DNA from: Pyronema omphalodes
Taxonomy: Eukaryota; Ascomycota; Pezizomycetes; Pezizales; Pyronemataceae
Assembly (NCBI GenBank): GCA_024516155.1
Contig: JAJJXM010000036.1
Span: 496,001 to 560,000 of the forward strand
Length of the DNA: 64,000 bases
Direction: 5' to 3'
In this document: one piece after another, positions 51,312-61,532 of the stretch
Layout of the letters: each line of letters begins with the position of its first letter
Position numbering within the stretch: the first letter of the stretch is position 1
Program-made: the position numbers and the translations under genes
Notes under the pieces: model-generated
Told to the model about the DNA's origin: nothing
Seen by the model: only the letters and a program-made list of their open reading frames with translations
Database searches by the model: none

Positions 51312-53741
51312 AAAGAATACCAAACAATGGCCATGATCGACTGCGGGGCCACGGAGAATTTTATAGATCGAAAATATGTGAGACAGCAGGGATTGCCCTG
51401 CGCGAAAAGATTAACCCCACGAAAGGTTCTCGCTGTAGACGGACGGGAATTGGATGGGGGACCAGTAACCCACGATGCCATGGTGACCATGGTGATCAAC
51501 GACCATAGGGAAGACATCAAGCTCCACTGTATTACCATTGGCAACGCACCCATTATCCTGGGACTGCCTTGGTTGCGGAAACACAATCCCAGCATCGACT
51601 GGAAGGAAGGAAGGATTGTCTTCAACTCCGAGAAATGCGGAAAGAACTGCCTTCCTACCTCGCCCCATGCCACGACCGTATCGGAACGGGGGGCAGAAAA
51701 AGAATATAATCAACGGATACATGAGGAAGCGGAGCACGCCTATGGTATGGAAGGACCGAAGGAGATGCTTCAGACGGATGAGGAAGATGAGCTTCTCATC
51801 CAAGAGATCTGGGGAGAAAGTATAGAAGAAGATGACGAAGGAGAAGAAGTGGAAGAGTCGGAGGACGAGGATATGGAAAGCGTACAGGGATCTAGGCGCG
51901 CGGAATCCACTGAGGCCGATCCCGACTCGCCTCAGTGCGCTTCGCGGCAACCCCCGCAAGCGCCAGCCAACCAAAAGGAACCGGGGAACTGGGAAACCGC
52001 TCCCGCCAAATCAACCGCTACTGCACCAACCAACCAGGAAGAACCGGGGAACTGGGAAACCGCTCCCGCAAAATCAATTGCCACTTCCGGGGAATTGGAA
52101 CTCGCGAGTACCATAATCCGAGCGGGGAAGAGCAAGCCTGACTCCCTGGAAGAAATAATACCACCGGAATATGCAGATTACCTCTCCGTATTCAGGGAAA
52201 AAGAGGCGGTCGGGTTACCTCCGCACCGACATCATGACCACCGGATCCCTTTGATGGACGGAAAGGTTCCGCCGTTCGAACCCCTGCGAGCCCTCGATGA
52301 GGAACGTCTGCGAGTACTGAGGGATTACTTGGAAGAGAATGAACAGAGGGGTTGGGTCCGACGGTCGACGTCTCCAGCGGGAGCCCCAATCCATTTCGTT
52401 AAGAAAAAGGACGGTACCTTACGGTTATGCGTCGACTACCGACGACTCAACGAAATCACAATCAAGGATCGCACCCCACTCCCGCTGATAGGGGAAGCGT
52501 TGGATAGACTGTCCAACGCCAAGATCTATACCAAATTAGATATGCGAGATGCATACCATAACCTCGGAATAGCCACAGGAGATGAATGGAAAACTTCGTT
52601 CCGTACCAAGTACGGTCTATACGAGTATTTGGTGATGCCATTTGGTTTGACAAATGCTCCAGCTTCGTTTCAACGATGGATGAACGAAGTCTTAAGTGAT
52701 TACCTCGACATCTTTTGCATCGCCTATCTCGACGACATATTGATTTACTCGGATAATATGGAGGAGCATCGAAAGCACGTCCGCATGGTCTTGGAGAGGT
52801 TAAGGGACGTAGGACTCACCATGAAACCCTCAAAATGTGAATTCCACACGAAAAAGACGGAATACCTGGGATACATCATCTCCCCCACAGGGTTGCAGAT
52901 GGACCCCGAGAAAATTAGGGCGGTTAAGGAATGGAAGGAACCAGTAAATGTGAAGGGAGTCCAAAGTTTCCTTGGGTTCGCCAATTTCTACCGTCGATTC
53001 ATCCGGGATTTCAGCAAGATCACCACGCCATTGACACGATTGACGAAGAAACAGGTACCCTGGGAGTGGAACGACGAGACACAACGGGCCTTTGAGCAAC
53101 TCAAAACGGCAATGATATCCCAACCGATCCTGCAACATTTCGACCCGGATCGGCCACTCACCCTGGAAACAGACGCCTCAGACTATGCCATCGGGGCAGT
53201 CTGCTCACAACCCGACGACTCCAACATACTGCACCCCCTTGCCTATTTTTCAAGAAAATTAAAAGAGGCGGAGCTCAATTACGACATCCACGATAAGGAG
53301 CTCCTGGCAATAGTGGAAGCCTTGGACAAATGGTCGACATACTGCAAATCGACAAAACACAGTATCCGGATACTGTCAGACCATAAAAATTTAGAGTATT
53401 GGCAAACGAAGAGGGATCTCAACCTCCGACAGGCCCGATGGGCGGAACAACTGGCTAACTATGACTTCACGATCACGTATCGTCCGGGGAAGTTGGCAGG
53501 AAAACCCGATATATTGTCCCGAGAGTCAGGAGACTCTCCCTGGGAAGGGGAGATGAAGCACCGGCAGAACCGAAGCCGAGTCCTCCTTCCCCAGGAAGTC
53601 TTTCATGTGAACGGGACACAGTTGATAAGACTCACCCCGGACACCCCCCTCATTACCAAAATTCGGGAAAAAACGAAGACCGATACAGAACTCTAGGAGG
53701 TAATCCGCAAACTTCGGGAAGGGATAACCCGCGACAATAGG
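51312..53741 (+). CDS. Gypsy A pol, second fragment (protease, RT, RNase H; premature TAG)
   Basis: Resumes in frame with the fragment ending at 42355. Protease MIDCGATENFID, followed by a long acidic linker with two near-identical copies of an NQEEPGNWETAPAKS-like unit (51960-52080). Reverse transcriptase LCVDYRRLNE, MPFGLTNAPASFQ and IAYLDDILIYSD. RNase H LETDASDYAIGAV and YDIHDKELLAIVEAL. The frame meets a TAG at 53694-53696 and then reads on sensibly (EVIRKLREGITRDN) to the C insertion at 53741, where it continues into the fragment at 60156. The TAG therefore looks like a single CAG to TAG change rather than the natural end. Confidence 0.88.
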
Positions 53742-54270
53742 TGTCACGGCACACGGCTGACGAGCCGTTGTGTTGCGTCATCATGTTGTCGTGATTGTTG
53801 ATTGACATCGTGCCGTTGTCTTGTTGTGTTGTGTTGCCATTGTGTTGTTGTGTTGTTGTGTGTGCCGTGCCATTGTGACTGAGAGAATGATTGATGATGG
53901 ATGACGTACCACGAGCTGGAGAGCTGTGGCGTCGCAGGTAAATCGATGGAGAACGGAAGCTCATGTAGCGATGATTGTATGACGGCCCAGCAAGAGTGCT
54001 GGCCGCCCCTTTGTACATAAGGAGGCTTGCCTCCCCGTTGTCGAGATTCTCCATCGAACGTCTTGTGTCTTCTCCTTGCTCCTAATATAAGATTTCTCCT
54101 CCTAAGTCCTACGTCACTCTTGTCCTTGTCCCTGTCCCTGTTTAGTGTGCCGTCCGTTTGACGAGCACTTCGGTCCTTGTCCTGCCGTTCCCCGTCCCGG
54201 AACCTGCCTAGTCCCTCTTGCCGGTAGTGTTCAGTGTGTCCCTTGAACGTCCGTTCTCGTGTCCCTGACA
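53742..54270 (+). repeat. Gypsy C 5' LTR (529 bp)
   Basis: Begins TGTCACGGCACACGG and ends GTGTCCCTGACA. Contains a TTGTTGTG-rich stretch at 53815-53865 and a TATA-like AATATAAG near 54085. Confidence 0.95.
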
Positions 54271-54305
54271 TTACGTTCGATCGATTAACTATTCAACCGA
54301 CACGC

Positions 54306-54548
54306 ATGAACCGCACCGGTTCTGGCTGGACCTACGCACTAAAACAAGCTCTTGAAACGCACACCTTACACGAAACCTTTGGGATCCCCGACAGATTCGC
54401 TGGCGCAGTGCGAAGAACCATCCGACGAGCAGAAAATAACTGCTACCTTGTGGTCCGCTGGCAACTCCAGGACTACACTTATCAGGAGCACATCCGCCGC
54501 ACCATCAGACTCAAGCCAATCCTCAGAGCCCGCCAGAATGCATATTAA
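54306..54548 (+). CDS. Gypsy C small leader ORF overlapping the gag start
   Basis: 80 residues from the first ATG after the LTR (54306) to TAA at 54546-54548. The gag ATG (54538) lies inside its last codons, in the plus-one frame, so the two overlap by 11 bases. The protein is basic, with RRTIRRAENN and RRTIRLKPIL, and has no recognised domain. Its place suggests control of gag translation by termination and reinitiation, or a small accessory RNA-binding protein; both are inference. Confidence 0.5.
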   Translation: MNRTGSGWTYALKQALETHTLHETFGIPDRFAGAVRRTIRRAENNCYLVVRWQLQDYTYQEHIRRTIRLKPILRARQNAY

Positions 54549-55887
54549 ACTTATTGACGAAGGACACTGGCAACAAATTGTGAACGCCGCCGCCATGACC
54601 CAGTTCCCTGACGGTCATGAACCGCTCACCTTTACCAAACAACTCGCACAATCCATTTTAGACGCTCAGGACCACCCCACGGGTTATCTCTTAAACGACC
54701 TCGCGGAAACCCCCGGCTCCCGTAACATCACTCGGGTATCCAGCCCTGTCGCCTCCCGTGCTCCGGAAGCTCCCACCCCTGCCCCCATTCCCCCTGTCGT
54801 GATCCAGACTGGCTCCGTCCCGGTCTCCCCGAACGGCCCAGAACCAGCACCGCGTGCCGCCGCACCCCCTACCACAGCCGCAGCCACAGCCCCCGCCCCC
54901 GCGATAATCGCACCAATCCCAAGACCCCCCCCCCCCCGTGACCCCGAGATCCTCCTAACCCCGGAGGAACAAGCCGATACAAATGAAATCCACTACTACG
55001 AGAAAGAGCTCACCCGCCAGCGTGAACTCATCAACGCGCTACTCGCCTCCCCCGGCATCCGCGTGACCGGAGACAAAATCTCGGATCCGCCAACCTTCGA
55101 CGGGTCCAACAGGGAGGACCTCCGCCGCTTTGTCTCCTTGCTTCGCATCAAGTTAGTGAGCGATGAACTACGTTTCCCGACCCCCCATAAACGGATTTCT
55201 TACGCCATGGGCCGCCTCCGCGGACGCGCCCTGGATCAGATTCTTCCTTATATCAAGGAAAATGGCAACCGCTGGGCTCTCAACGACGTCGAGGACGTCA
55301 TTAAAATTTTACAGCGGACCTTTGGAGACCCGGACGAGCGCGCAACGGCTCGTTTCAAACTACAAAATCTCCGACAAAACAACCGCGAATTTTCGGACTA
55401 CTATGCAGAGTTCTCCCGCCTAGTCGCAGAGTTAGGCTGGGACGAAGCCGCCACCATGGATGCCCTGCGTAACGGCCTGTCCCTTGAGCTACACGAGAAG
55501 TTGGTTGGGGCCCCGCCCACCACCACGATGCACGAATTCGTCGAACAGTGTCAAAAATTGGACTCCCAATTAAGAGCACTTGAAAACCTCCGCAAGCTGC
55601 GTACCAACCGCGGCCAAGTTAAAACCACCACCACCGCCACCCCCGCCACCAGTCGCCCCACCCCCGCTACCCAAGCCACCACCGCCTCCTCCAGCAAGCA
55701 AACCCCGGCCCAGGGACCCCGTCAGAAACTGTCGGCACAGGAGCGCGCGACCCGCCTATCAGAAGGACGTTGCCTCTACTGCGGTGGCCTCGGCCACATG
55801 GCTGCGTCGTGCCCCGCCAAGACGAATGTTAAAGTGGCGAGCGTGGAATTAGTGGATGCTGAAGAAGAAGTGTCGGGGAAAGAATAA
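54538..55887 (+). CDS. Gypsy C Gag (capsid and CCHC nucleocapsid)
   Basis: 449 residues from ATG 54538; the frame is open further upstream but only with non-ATG codons. A Pro/Ala/Thr-rich region (about 60-150) precedes a capsid-like core (PPTFDGSNREDLRRFVSLL, YAMGRLRGRALDQILPYI, LQRTFGDPDERATARFKL, FSDYYAEFSRLVAELGW). The C-terminal end carries one zinc knuckle, CLYCGGLGHMAASC. Pol lies in the minus-one frame with no ATG at its start. The last gag codons (TCG GGG AAA GAA TAA) contain a GGGGAAA run where slippage could occur. Confidence 0.9.
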   Translation: MHIKLIDEGHWQQIVNAAAMTQFPDGHEPLTFTKQLAQSILDAQDHPTGYLLNDLAETPGSRNITRVSSPVASRAPEAPTPAPIPPVVIQTGSVPVSPNGPEPAPRAAAPPTTAAATAPAPAIIAPIPRPPPPRDPEILLTPEEQADTNEIHYYEKELTRQRELINALLASPGIRVTGDKISDPPTFDGSNREDLRRFVSLLRIKLVSDELRFPTPHKRISYAMGRLRGRALDQILPYIKENGNRWALNDVEDVIKILQRTFGDPDERATARFKLQNLRQNNREFSDYYAEFSRLVAELGWDEAATMDALRNGLSLELHEKLVGAPPTTTMHEFVEQCQKLDSQLRALENLRKLRTNRGQVKTTTTATPATSRPTPATQATTASSSKQTPAQGPRQKLSAQERATRLSEGRCLYCGGLGHMAASCPAKTNVKVASVELVDAEEEVSGKE

Positions 55888-58800
55888 ACCAGCTGCAAGA
55901 AGATGGCTCTGCCGCTGGTGGGAATATTATTGCTGATACATTGCTATTATCGGGCGCAAGTTTTACTGGAAAGTTAGAATGCAAACACCTTGTCCTCTCC
56001 TGTTCCTTGTTTTCCAATAACCGCTCCGTGAAAACAGTAGCGCTCGTTGACTGCGGCGCCACTGGTATCGCCTTTGTTGACCGCAATTTCGCCCGCCATC
56101 ACAAACTCCCCCTAACCCCCCTATCCACCGCCCGAACGGTCGAAGTTATCGACGGCCGCCCCATATCCTCAGGAAAGATAACACACCTCGCCCAAGTAGA
56201 GTGTACCATCGACGGTCACTCGGAAACCCTTCCTATGTTTGTCACCAAGCTGGGTCACTACCCGGTGGTGTTGGGTATCCCCTGGTTGAAGAAACACGAT
56301 GTAACAATAAGCTTCAGTTCCAACACTGTAAGCTTCGACTCCCAATACTGCCTAAGGAACTGCACCCCGTTGCCTGTGAGCACAACCGTTGTCGAGGTCC
56401 TGGACTCGAGGCCCCCTCCCGCTGTCCACGAGCCCGACACAGACCCCTTGCCGGAGTTGGAAGACTCGGTCCCCGACCCCCCGGACGAACCCCCAATAGA
56501 GATCTCAAGTCTAACCATCTCCGACTTCAAGGAAATGGTAGAAGACGAAAGCCTGACAGTGTTCTCACTATCGTTGGACGAGATCACCGTCGCCCTACAA
56601 GACAAGCCCCCCCTCACGGACGACGAACTGAAAGACATGATCCCCGAGGAGTATCATGACTACCTCGATTTATTCAAGGAGGTCAACGCGAAGGAACTTC
56701 CCCCGCACCGACCCTACGACCACAAGATCCCACTGAAAGAGGGATTCGTTCCCCCCTTTGGCCCGCTATACTCGCTGTCACGCAACGAGTTGCAGACGCT
56801 GAAAACATGGCTCGATGAGAATTTGGAGAAAGGATTTATACAACGCTCCCAATCACCAGCCGCCTCGCCGATATTATTCGTGAAAAAATCAGACGGATCC
56901 CTACGCCTGTGTGTCGACTACCGAAGACTGAATGAAGGTACCGAGAAGAACCGGTACCCGCTGCCATTGATACAGGAAACGATGATGAATCTTTCCAAAG
57001 CTCAATACTTGACGACCCTTGATGTCCGCAGCGCTTATAACCTTATCAGAATGGCAGAGGGCGAAGAATGGAAGACGGCCTTCCGCACACGGTACGGCCT
57101 GTTTGAATCGAAAGTGATGCCCTTTGGGCTCACCAACGCGCCTGCCGATTTCCAGGCATTTATAAATGATGTCCTGAGACCATACCTAGACCAGTTTTGT
57201 ACGGCATACTTGGACGATATCCTCGTATTCTCCGAAACAAAGTCCGATCACACCGCACACGTCCGAAAGATCTTGGAACGACTCAAACAAGAAAAACTGC
57301 ACTTGAAGCCAGAGAAGTGTAAGTTTGCCAAGGCAGAAGTACAGTACCTGGGCTACAACATCGGCCGCGACGGCGCGCGCATGATGGATTCCAAAGTAGC
57401 CACAGTGAGAGATTGGAAGGAACCGACCAATTTGAAACAGGTCCAAGAGTTCCTGGGCTTCGCGAATTTCTATCGAAGATTTATCAAAGATTACTCGAAA
57501 GTGGTCTCCCCCCTGACGGCCCTGACCAAAAAGAAAGATGGTAAAGCAATCCCCTTTACCTGGGGTAACGATCAGCAAAGCGCCTTCGACCGACTGAAGG
57601 ATGCATTTACATCAGCACCGATTCTCAAGCATTTCGACTACGAGAAACCGATTGTAGTAGAAACAGACGCATCTGACTATGTGTCCGCTGGAGTTTTATC
57701 ACAATACGACGACGATAACGTGTTACACCCCGTCGCATTTTATTCCAAGAAGCATTCCCCGGCAGAATGCAACTACGAAATCTACGACAAAGAACTACTG
57801 GCAATAGTTCGTTGTTTTGAGGAATGGCGTCCCCACTTAGAGGGCTCCGCCTTCCCCATAAAAGTATTGACTGATCACAAGAATCTGGAATACTTCATGA
57901 CGACAAAGCTGCTGAATAGACGACAAGCACGCTGGTCCGAGTTCCTGTCTCGGTTTAACTTTGTGATCACCTATCGACCGGGAACGTTGGGAGGAAAACC
58001 GGACGCCCTGACAAGAAGAGCCGCCGACCTCCCGGAAGAGGGAGACGAACGCATACTGGCGAACCAGCAAGCTGTTCTGAAGCCACAGAACTTTCAGTTA
58101 TGCATGACCCCGCCAATGAAACTCGCACCTTCCGAAGTAGACCTCCTGTTCACAGAGGGCTACAAGACAGATTCATTCCCCAACCGAGTGTTGGGAATGC
58201 TGGAAGATGGCACACTAATCTGTAAAGAAATATCGCTCGCCGATTGCTCCGTGTTGGAAAACAGATTGTACTACCGAGATTGCCTCTATCTCCCCGCGCT
58301 GGATAAACTAGGATTGAAACTACTGCAAGATCACCACGACCCCCCCACCATGGGACACCCGGGCCGTGCGAAGACTTTCGAACTCCTCGCCAGGAATTAT
58401 TACTGGCCCTCGATGAGAAAAGATGTGGACCAATTCGTCCGAAATTGCCACACCTGTAAAAGAACAAAGGCTACCCGCCACGCACCCTATGGAACCCTAA
58501 AGCCCCTACCGGTTCCGCACCACCCTTGGCAGAATATATCGGTGGATTTTGTTACTGGACTACCGACATCAGAAGGCTTCGACGCAATATGTGCGATCGT
58601 TTGCCGACTAACGAAACAGCGGCACTTAGTGCCCTGTCATTCCACGATAGACGCAGAAGGCTTCGCGCAACTCTTCCTGGAAAACGTATTCAAACTACAC
58701 GGCCTGCCAGACACAGTAGTGTCCGACCGCGGTCCGCAATTTGTGGCCCATTTCTGGAAACACTTGGCAAATTGCATGGGTATCGAAATTGCCACGAGCA

Positions 58801-59609
58801 CGGCCTTTCATCCCCAAACCGACGGCCAAACAGAGAGAATTAACGCGGTTACGGAGCAATATCTCCGCGCGTACGTCTGTTATTTACAAGACGATTGGAA
58901 GAAATTTTTACCACTGGCAGAATTCGCTGCAAATAACCAAGTATCGGATACAACGTCGCTGTCTCCGTTCTACGCTATATATGGTCGACACCCCAAGTGC
59001 TCTTTCGAACTGGAAATCAGGACCGACAATCCTGAAGAAGTGAAAGCGAACGAGGTAGCGGAAAGGATGTCACACATCCATGACGTCTTACGTTCGGAAA
59101 TAAAATACGCCCAAGCCCGCCACATAGAAGCCGCTGACAATTCCCGACTCCCCGCGCCGGTCTTCAAACCAGGAGACCTGGTATGGCTGGACGCCCGCAA
59201 CCTAAGAACCCGCCGCCCCTCAAAGAAACTAGAAAACAAACACCTAGGCCCCTTCACCGTGTTACGGCCTATTGGATCCCACGCCTATGAATTGGATATA
59301 CCGGAGACCATGAAACACCACAGGACCTTCCCCGTGTCCCTACTAAACCCAGCCCCTTCGGACCCCCTCCCTGGCCAGATTATTCCACCGCCCCTACCGG
59401 TAGTAGTAGACGGCGAAGAAGAATGGTTCGTGGATGAAATTCTGGATAGCCGTTGGTCAAGAGGAAACCTGCGGTACCTCGTCAAGTGGACCGGCCACGA
59501 CTCTCCAACCTGGGAACCGGAAACGAACCTATCCGAAACTGAGGCCGCTGAGAGATTTCACCAGTTATACCCAGACAAACCTTCTCCTCTCGTAGGAACT
59601 CGAGCCTAA
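55882..59609 (+). CDS. Gypsy C Pol (protease, RT, RNase H, integrase, chromodomain)
   Basis: The frame overlaps the end of gag and is open to TAA 59607-59609, with about 1220 residues after 55941 and no lesion. Protease ALVDCGATGIAFVD. Reverse transcriptase LRLCVDYRRLNE, MPFGLTNAPADFQ and AYLDDILVFSE. RNase H VETDASDYVSAGVLSQ and YEIYDKELLAIV. Integrase HHCC region (HPGRAKTFELLARNYYWPS ... CHTCKR), core SVDFVTGLP, VSDRGPQFVA and TERINAVTEQYLR, module HLGPFTVLRPIG. Chromodomain at the end (WFVDEILDSR, YLVKWTGHDSPTWEPETNL). Translation must depend on frameshifting from gag because no ATG opens the frame. Confidence 0.94.
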
Positions 59610-59621
59610 CGGGGGGGGTAC

Positions 59622-60150
59622 TGTCACGGCACACGGCTGACGAGCCGTTGTGTTGCGTCATCATGTTGTCGTGATTGTTGATTGACATCGTGCCGTTGTC
59701 TTGTTGTGTTGTGTTGCCGTTGTGTTGTTGTGTTGTTGTGTGTGCCGTGCCATTGTGACTGAGAGAATGATTGATGATGGATGACGTACCACGAGCTGGA
59801 GAGCTGTGGCGTCGCAGGTAAATCGATGGAGAACGGAAGCTCATGTAGCGATGATTGTATGACGGCCCAGCAAGAGTGCTGGCCGCCCCTTTGTACATAA
59901 GGAGGCTTGCCTCCCCGTTGTCGAGATTCTCCATCGAACGTCTTGTGTCTTCTCCTTGCTCCTAATATAAGATTTCTCCTCCTAAGTCCTACGTCACTCT
60001 TGTCCTTGTCCCTGTCCCTGTTTAGTGTGCCGTCCGTTTGACGAGCACTTCGGTCCTTGTCCTGCCGTTCCCCGTCCCGGAACCTGCCTAGTCCCTCTTG
60101 CCGGTAGTGTTCAGTGTGTCCCTTGAACGTCCGTTCTCGTGTCCCTGACA
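59622..60150 (+). repeat. Gypsy C 3' LTR (529 bp)
   Basis: Same as the 5' LTR except for one A/G difference. Directly followed by ATAGG and then gypsy A pol. Confidence 0.95.
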
Positions 60151-60155
60151 ATAGG

Positions 60156-61532
60156 GTCCCCTTGGGGTTATGCGAGGAAAAGGAGGGGTTACTCCTATAC
60201 GAGGGATTGATATGGGTCCCGGACGACGACGACCTGAGGTTACAAATTTTACGACAACATCACGACTCCCAGGCCGCGGGGCATCCGGGAAGGGCAAGGA
60301 CCTTGGAGTTGGTCAGCCGAAATTTTTATTGGCCACAACAACGACAGTATGTGACTCGATATGTCAACTACTGTGATACCTGTAAACGTATCAAGCCCAT
60401 TAAGCACGCCCCCTTCGGTCTCTTACGACCGTTACAGATTCCAGAAAGACCATGGGAATCCATCTCCATGGATTTTATCACGGGTCTTCCGGAAGATGGG
60501 GGAATGAATGCGATATGGGTGATTGTGGACCGCTTGACGAAGATGGCACACTTCGTAGCATGTAAGGATACTATGGGACCCAGGGAACTTGCGGACGGGT
60601 TTCTCACACATGTGGTACGGGCCCATGAACTCCCCAGTAGCATCATCTCGGATCGGGGGTCCCTATTCACCTCTCAGTTCTGGAAGAGGGTTATGGAGGC
60701 AATGGGGACGACGAGGAACCTGAGTACGGCGTTTCACCCAGAGTCCGACGGACAGACAGAGAGGGTCAATGCGATCCTCGAACAATACCTCAGGGCGTAT
60801 TGTAACTATCAACTGGACAATTGGAACCAACTCCTTCCTATGGCGGAGTTCTGCTACAACAATTCCCGCTCAGGAACGACCAAGGTGTCCCCCTTCTTCG
60901 CAAATTACGGATATCATCCCCGTTTTACCCAGCCGCTGGGTGAAGTCGCGGAAGGAAACCCCGAGGTCTCCAAATATGTTGGCGCCCTCAATCGACTTCA
61001 CGAGGATCTGAGGGCGGAGGTCCACTATGCCCAGACGGCTCATGCAGAACAGGCGAACCGGCATCGACACCCGGATCCGGTCCTTCGAGTGGGAGATCAG
61101 GTCTGGCTGAAGAGGAAGAATGTGAAAACCACCCGACCCTCCAACAAGCTTGATTACAAGCTATTGGGGCCCTACACTATCTTGTCTAAGTTAGGGTCGC
61201 GAGCTTATAAGCTGGACCTCCCCCCAAACGCAAAGATCCATCCAGTATTTCACATCTCCCTTCTAGAACCGTCTCAGCCTACTTCGACCACCATCCCAGG
61301 CCATATTCAGCCCCCTCCGCTACGGATTGTCCTCGACGACGAGGAAGAGTGGGAAGTTGAGGAAATAGTGGATTCTCGACGCCACTGGGGTCAGATACAA
61401 TATCGAGTTAAGTGGACTGATTTCCACGACCCCGATACGACCTGGTACCCCGCCGACAATTTCCAAAACTCCCCCAACGCCATCACCCAATTCCACCGCA
61501 GGTACCCTAATAAACCTGCCCCACAGCTGTAA
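60156..61532 (+). CDS. Gypsy A pol, third fragment (integrase and chromodomain)
   Basis: Continues the frame left at 53741. Integrase HHCC zinc domain (HPGRARTLELVSRNFYWPQ ... CDTCKR), catalytic core (SMDFITGLPED, ISDRGSLFTS, TERVNAILEQYLR), GPY/F module (LLGPYTILSKLG) and a C-terminal chromodomain (WEVEEIVDSRR, YRVKWTDFHDPDTTWYPADNF). It ends QL with TAA at 61530-61532, and the last A of this stop is the first base of the ORF3 ATG. Confidence 0.9.
   Translation, partial: VPLGLCEEKEGLLLYEGLIWVPDDDDLRLQILRQHHDSQAAGHPGRARTLELVSRNFYWPQQRQYVTRYVNYCDTCKRIKPIKHAPFGLLRPLQIPERPWESISMDFITGLPEDGGMNAIWVIVDRLTKMAHFVACKDTMGPRELADGFLTHVVRAHELPSSIISDRGSLFTSQFWKRVMEAMGTTRNLSTAFHPESDGQTERVNAILEQYLRAYCNYQLDNWNQLLPMAEFCYNNSRSGTTKVSPFFANYGYHPRFTQPLGEVAEGNPEVSKYVGALNRLHEDLRAEVHYAQTAHAEQANRHRHPDPVLRVGDQVWLKRKNVKTTRPSNKLDYKLLGPYTILSKLGSRAYKLDLPPNAKIHPVFHISLLEPSQPTSTTIPGHIQPPPLRIVLDDEEEWEVEEIVDSRRHWGQIQYRVKWTDFHDPDTTWYPADNFQNSPNAITQFHRRYPNKPAPQL

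Larger units (their letters stand above)
53742..60150 (+). mobile_element. Ty3/gypsy element C (chromovirus type), 6409 bp
   Basis: 529-bp LTRs at 53742-54270 and 59622-60150 differ at one position that I can see (GCCATTG versus GCCGTTG). Target duplication ATAGG at 53737-53741 and 60151-60155. It carries a small leader ORF (54306-54548), gag (54538-55887) and pol (to 59609). A polypurine tract (AACGGGGGGGG) precedes the 3' LTR. Inserted in gypsy A pol between RNase H and integrase. Confidence 0.96.

Noticed and set aside
53744..54271. 175-codon minus-strand frame in the gypsy C LTR (also 59624-60151)
   Set aside because: LTR low-complexity shadow; the two copies are the same LTR, not independent support.
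54352..54537. Longer gag start for gypsy C at a TTG
   Set aside because: No ATG; the first in-frame ATG is 54538, and the upstream stretch is covered by the small leader ORF in another frame.
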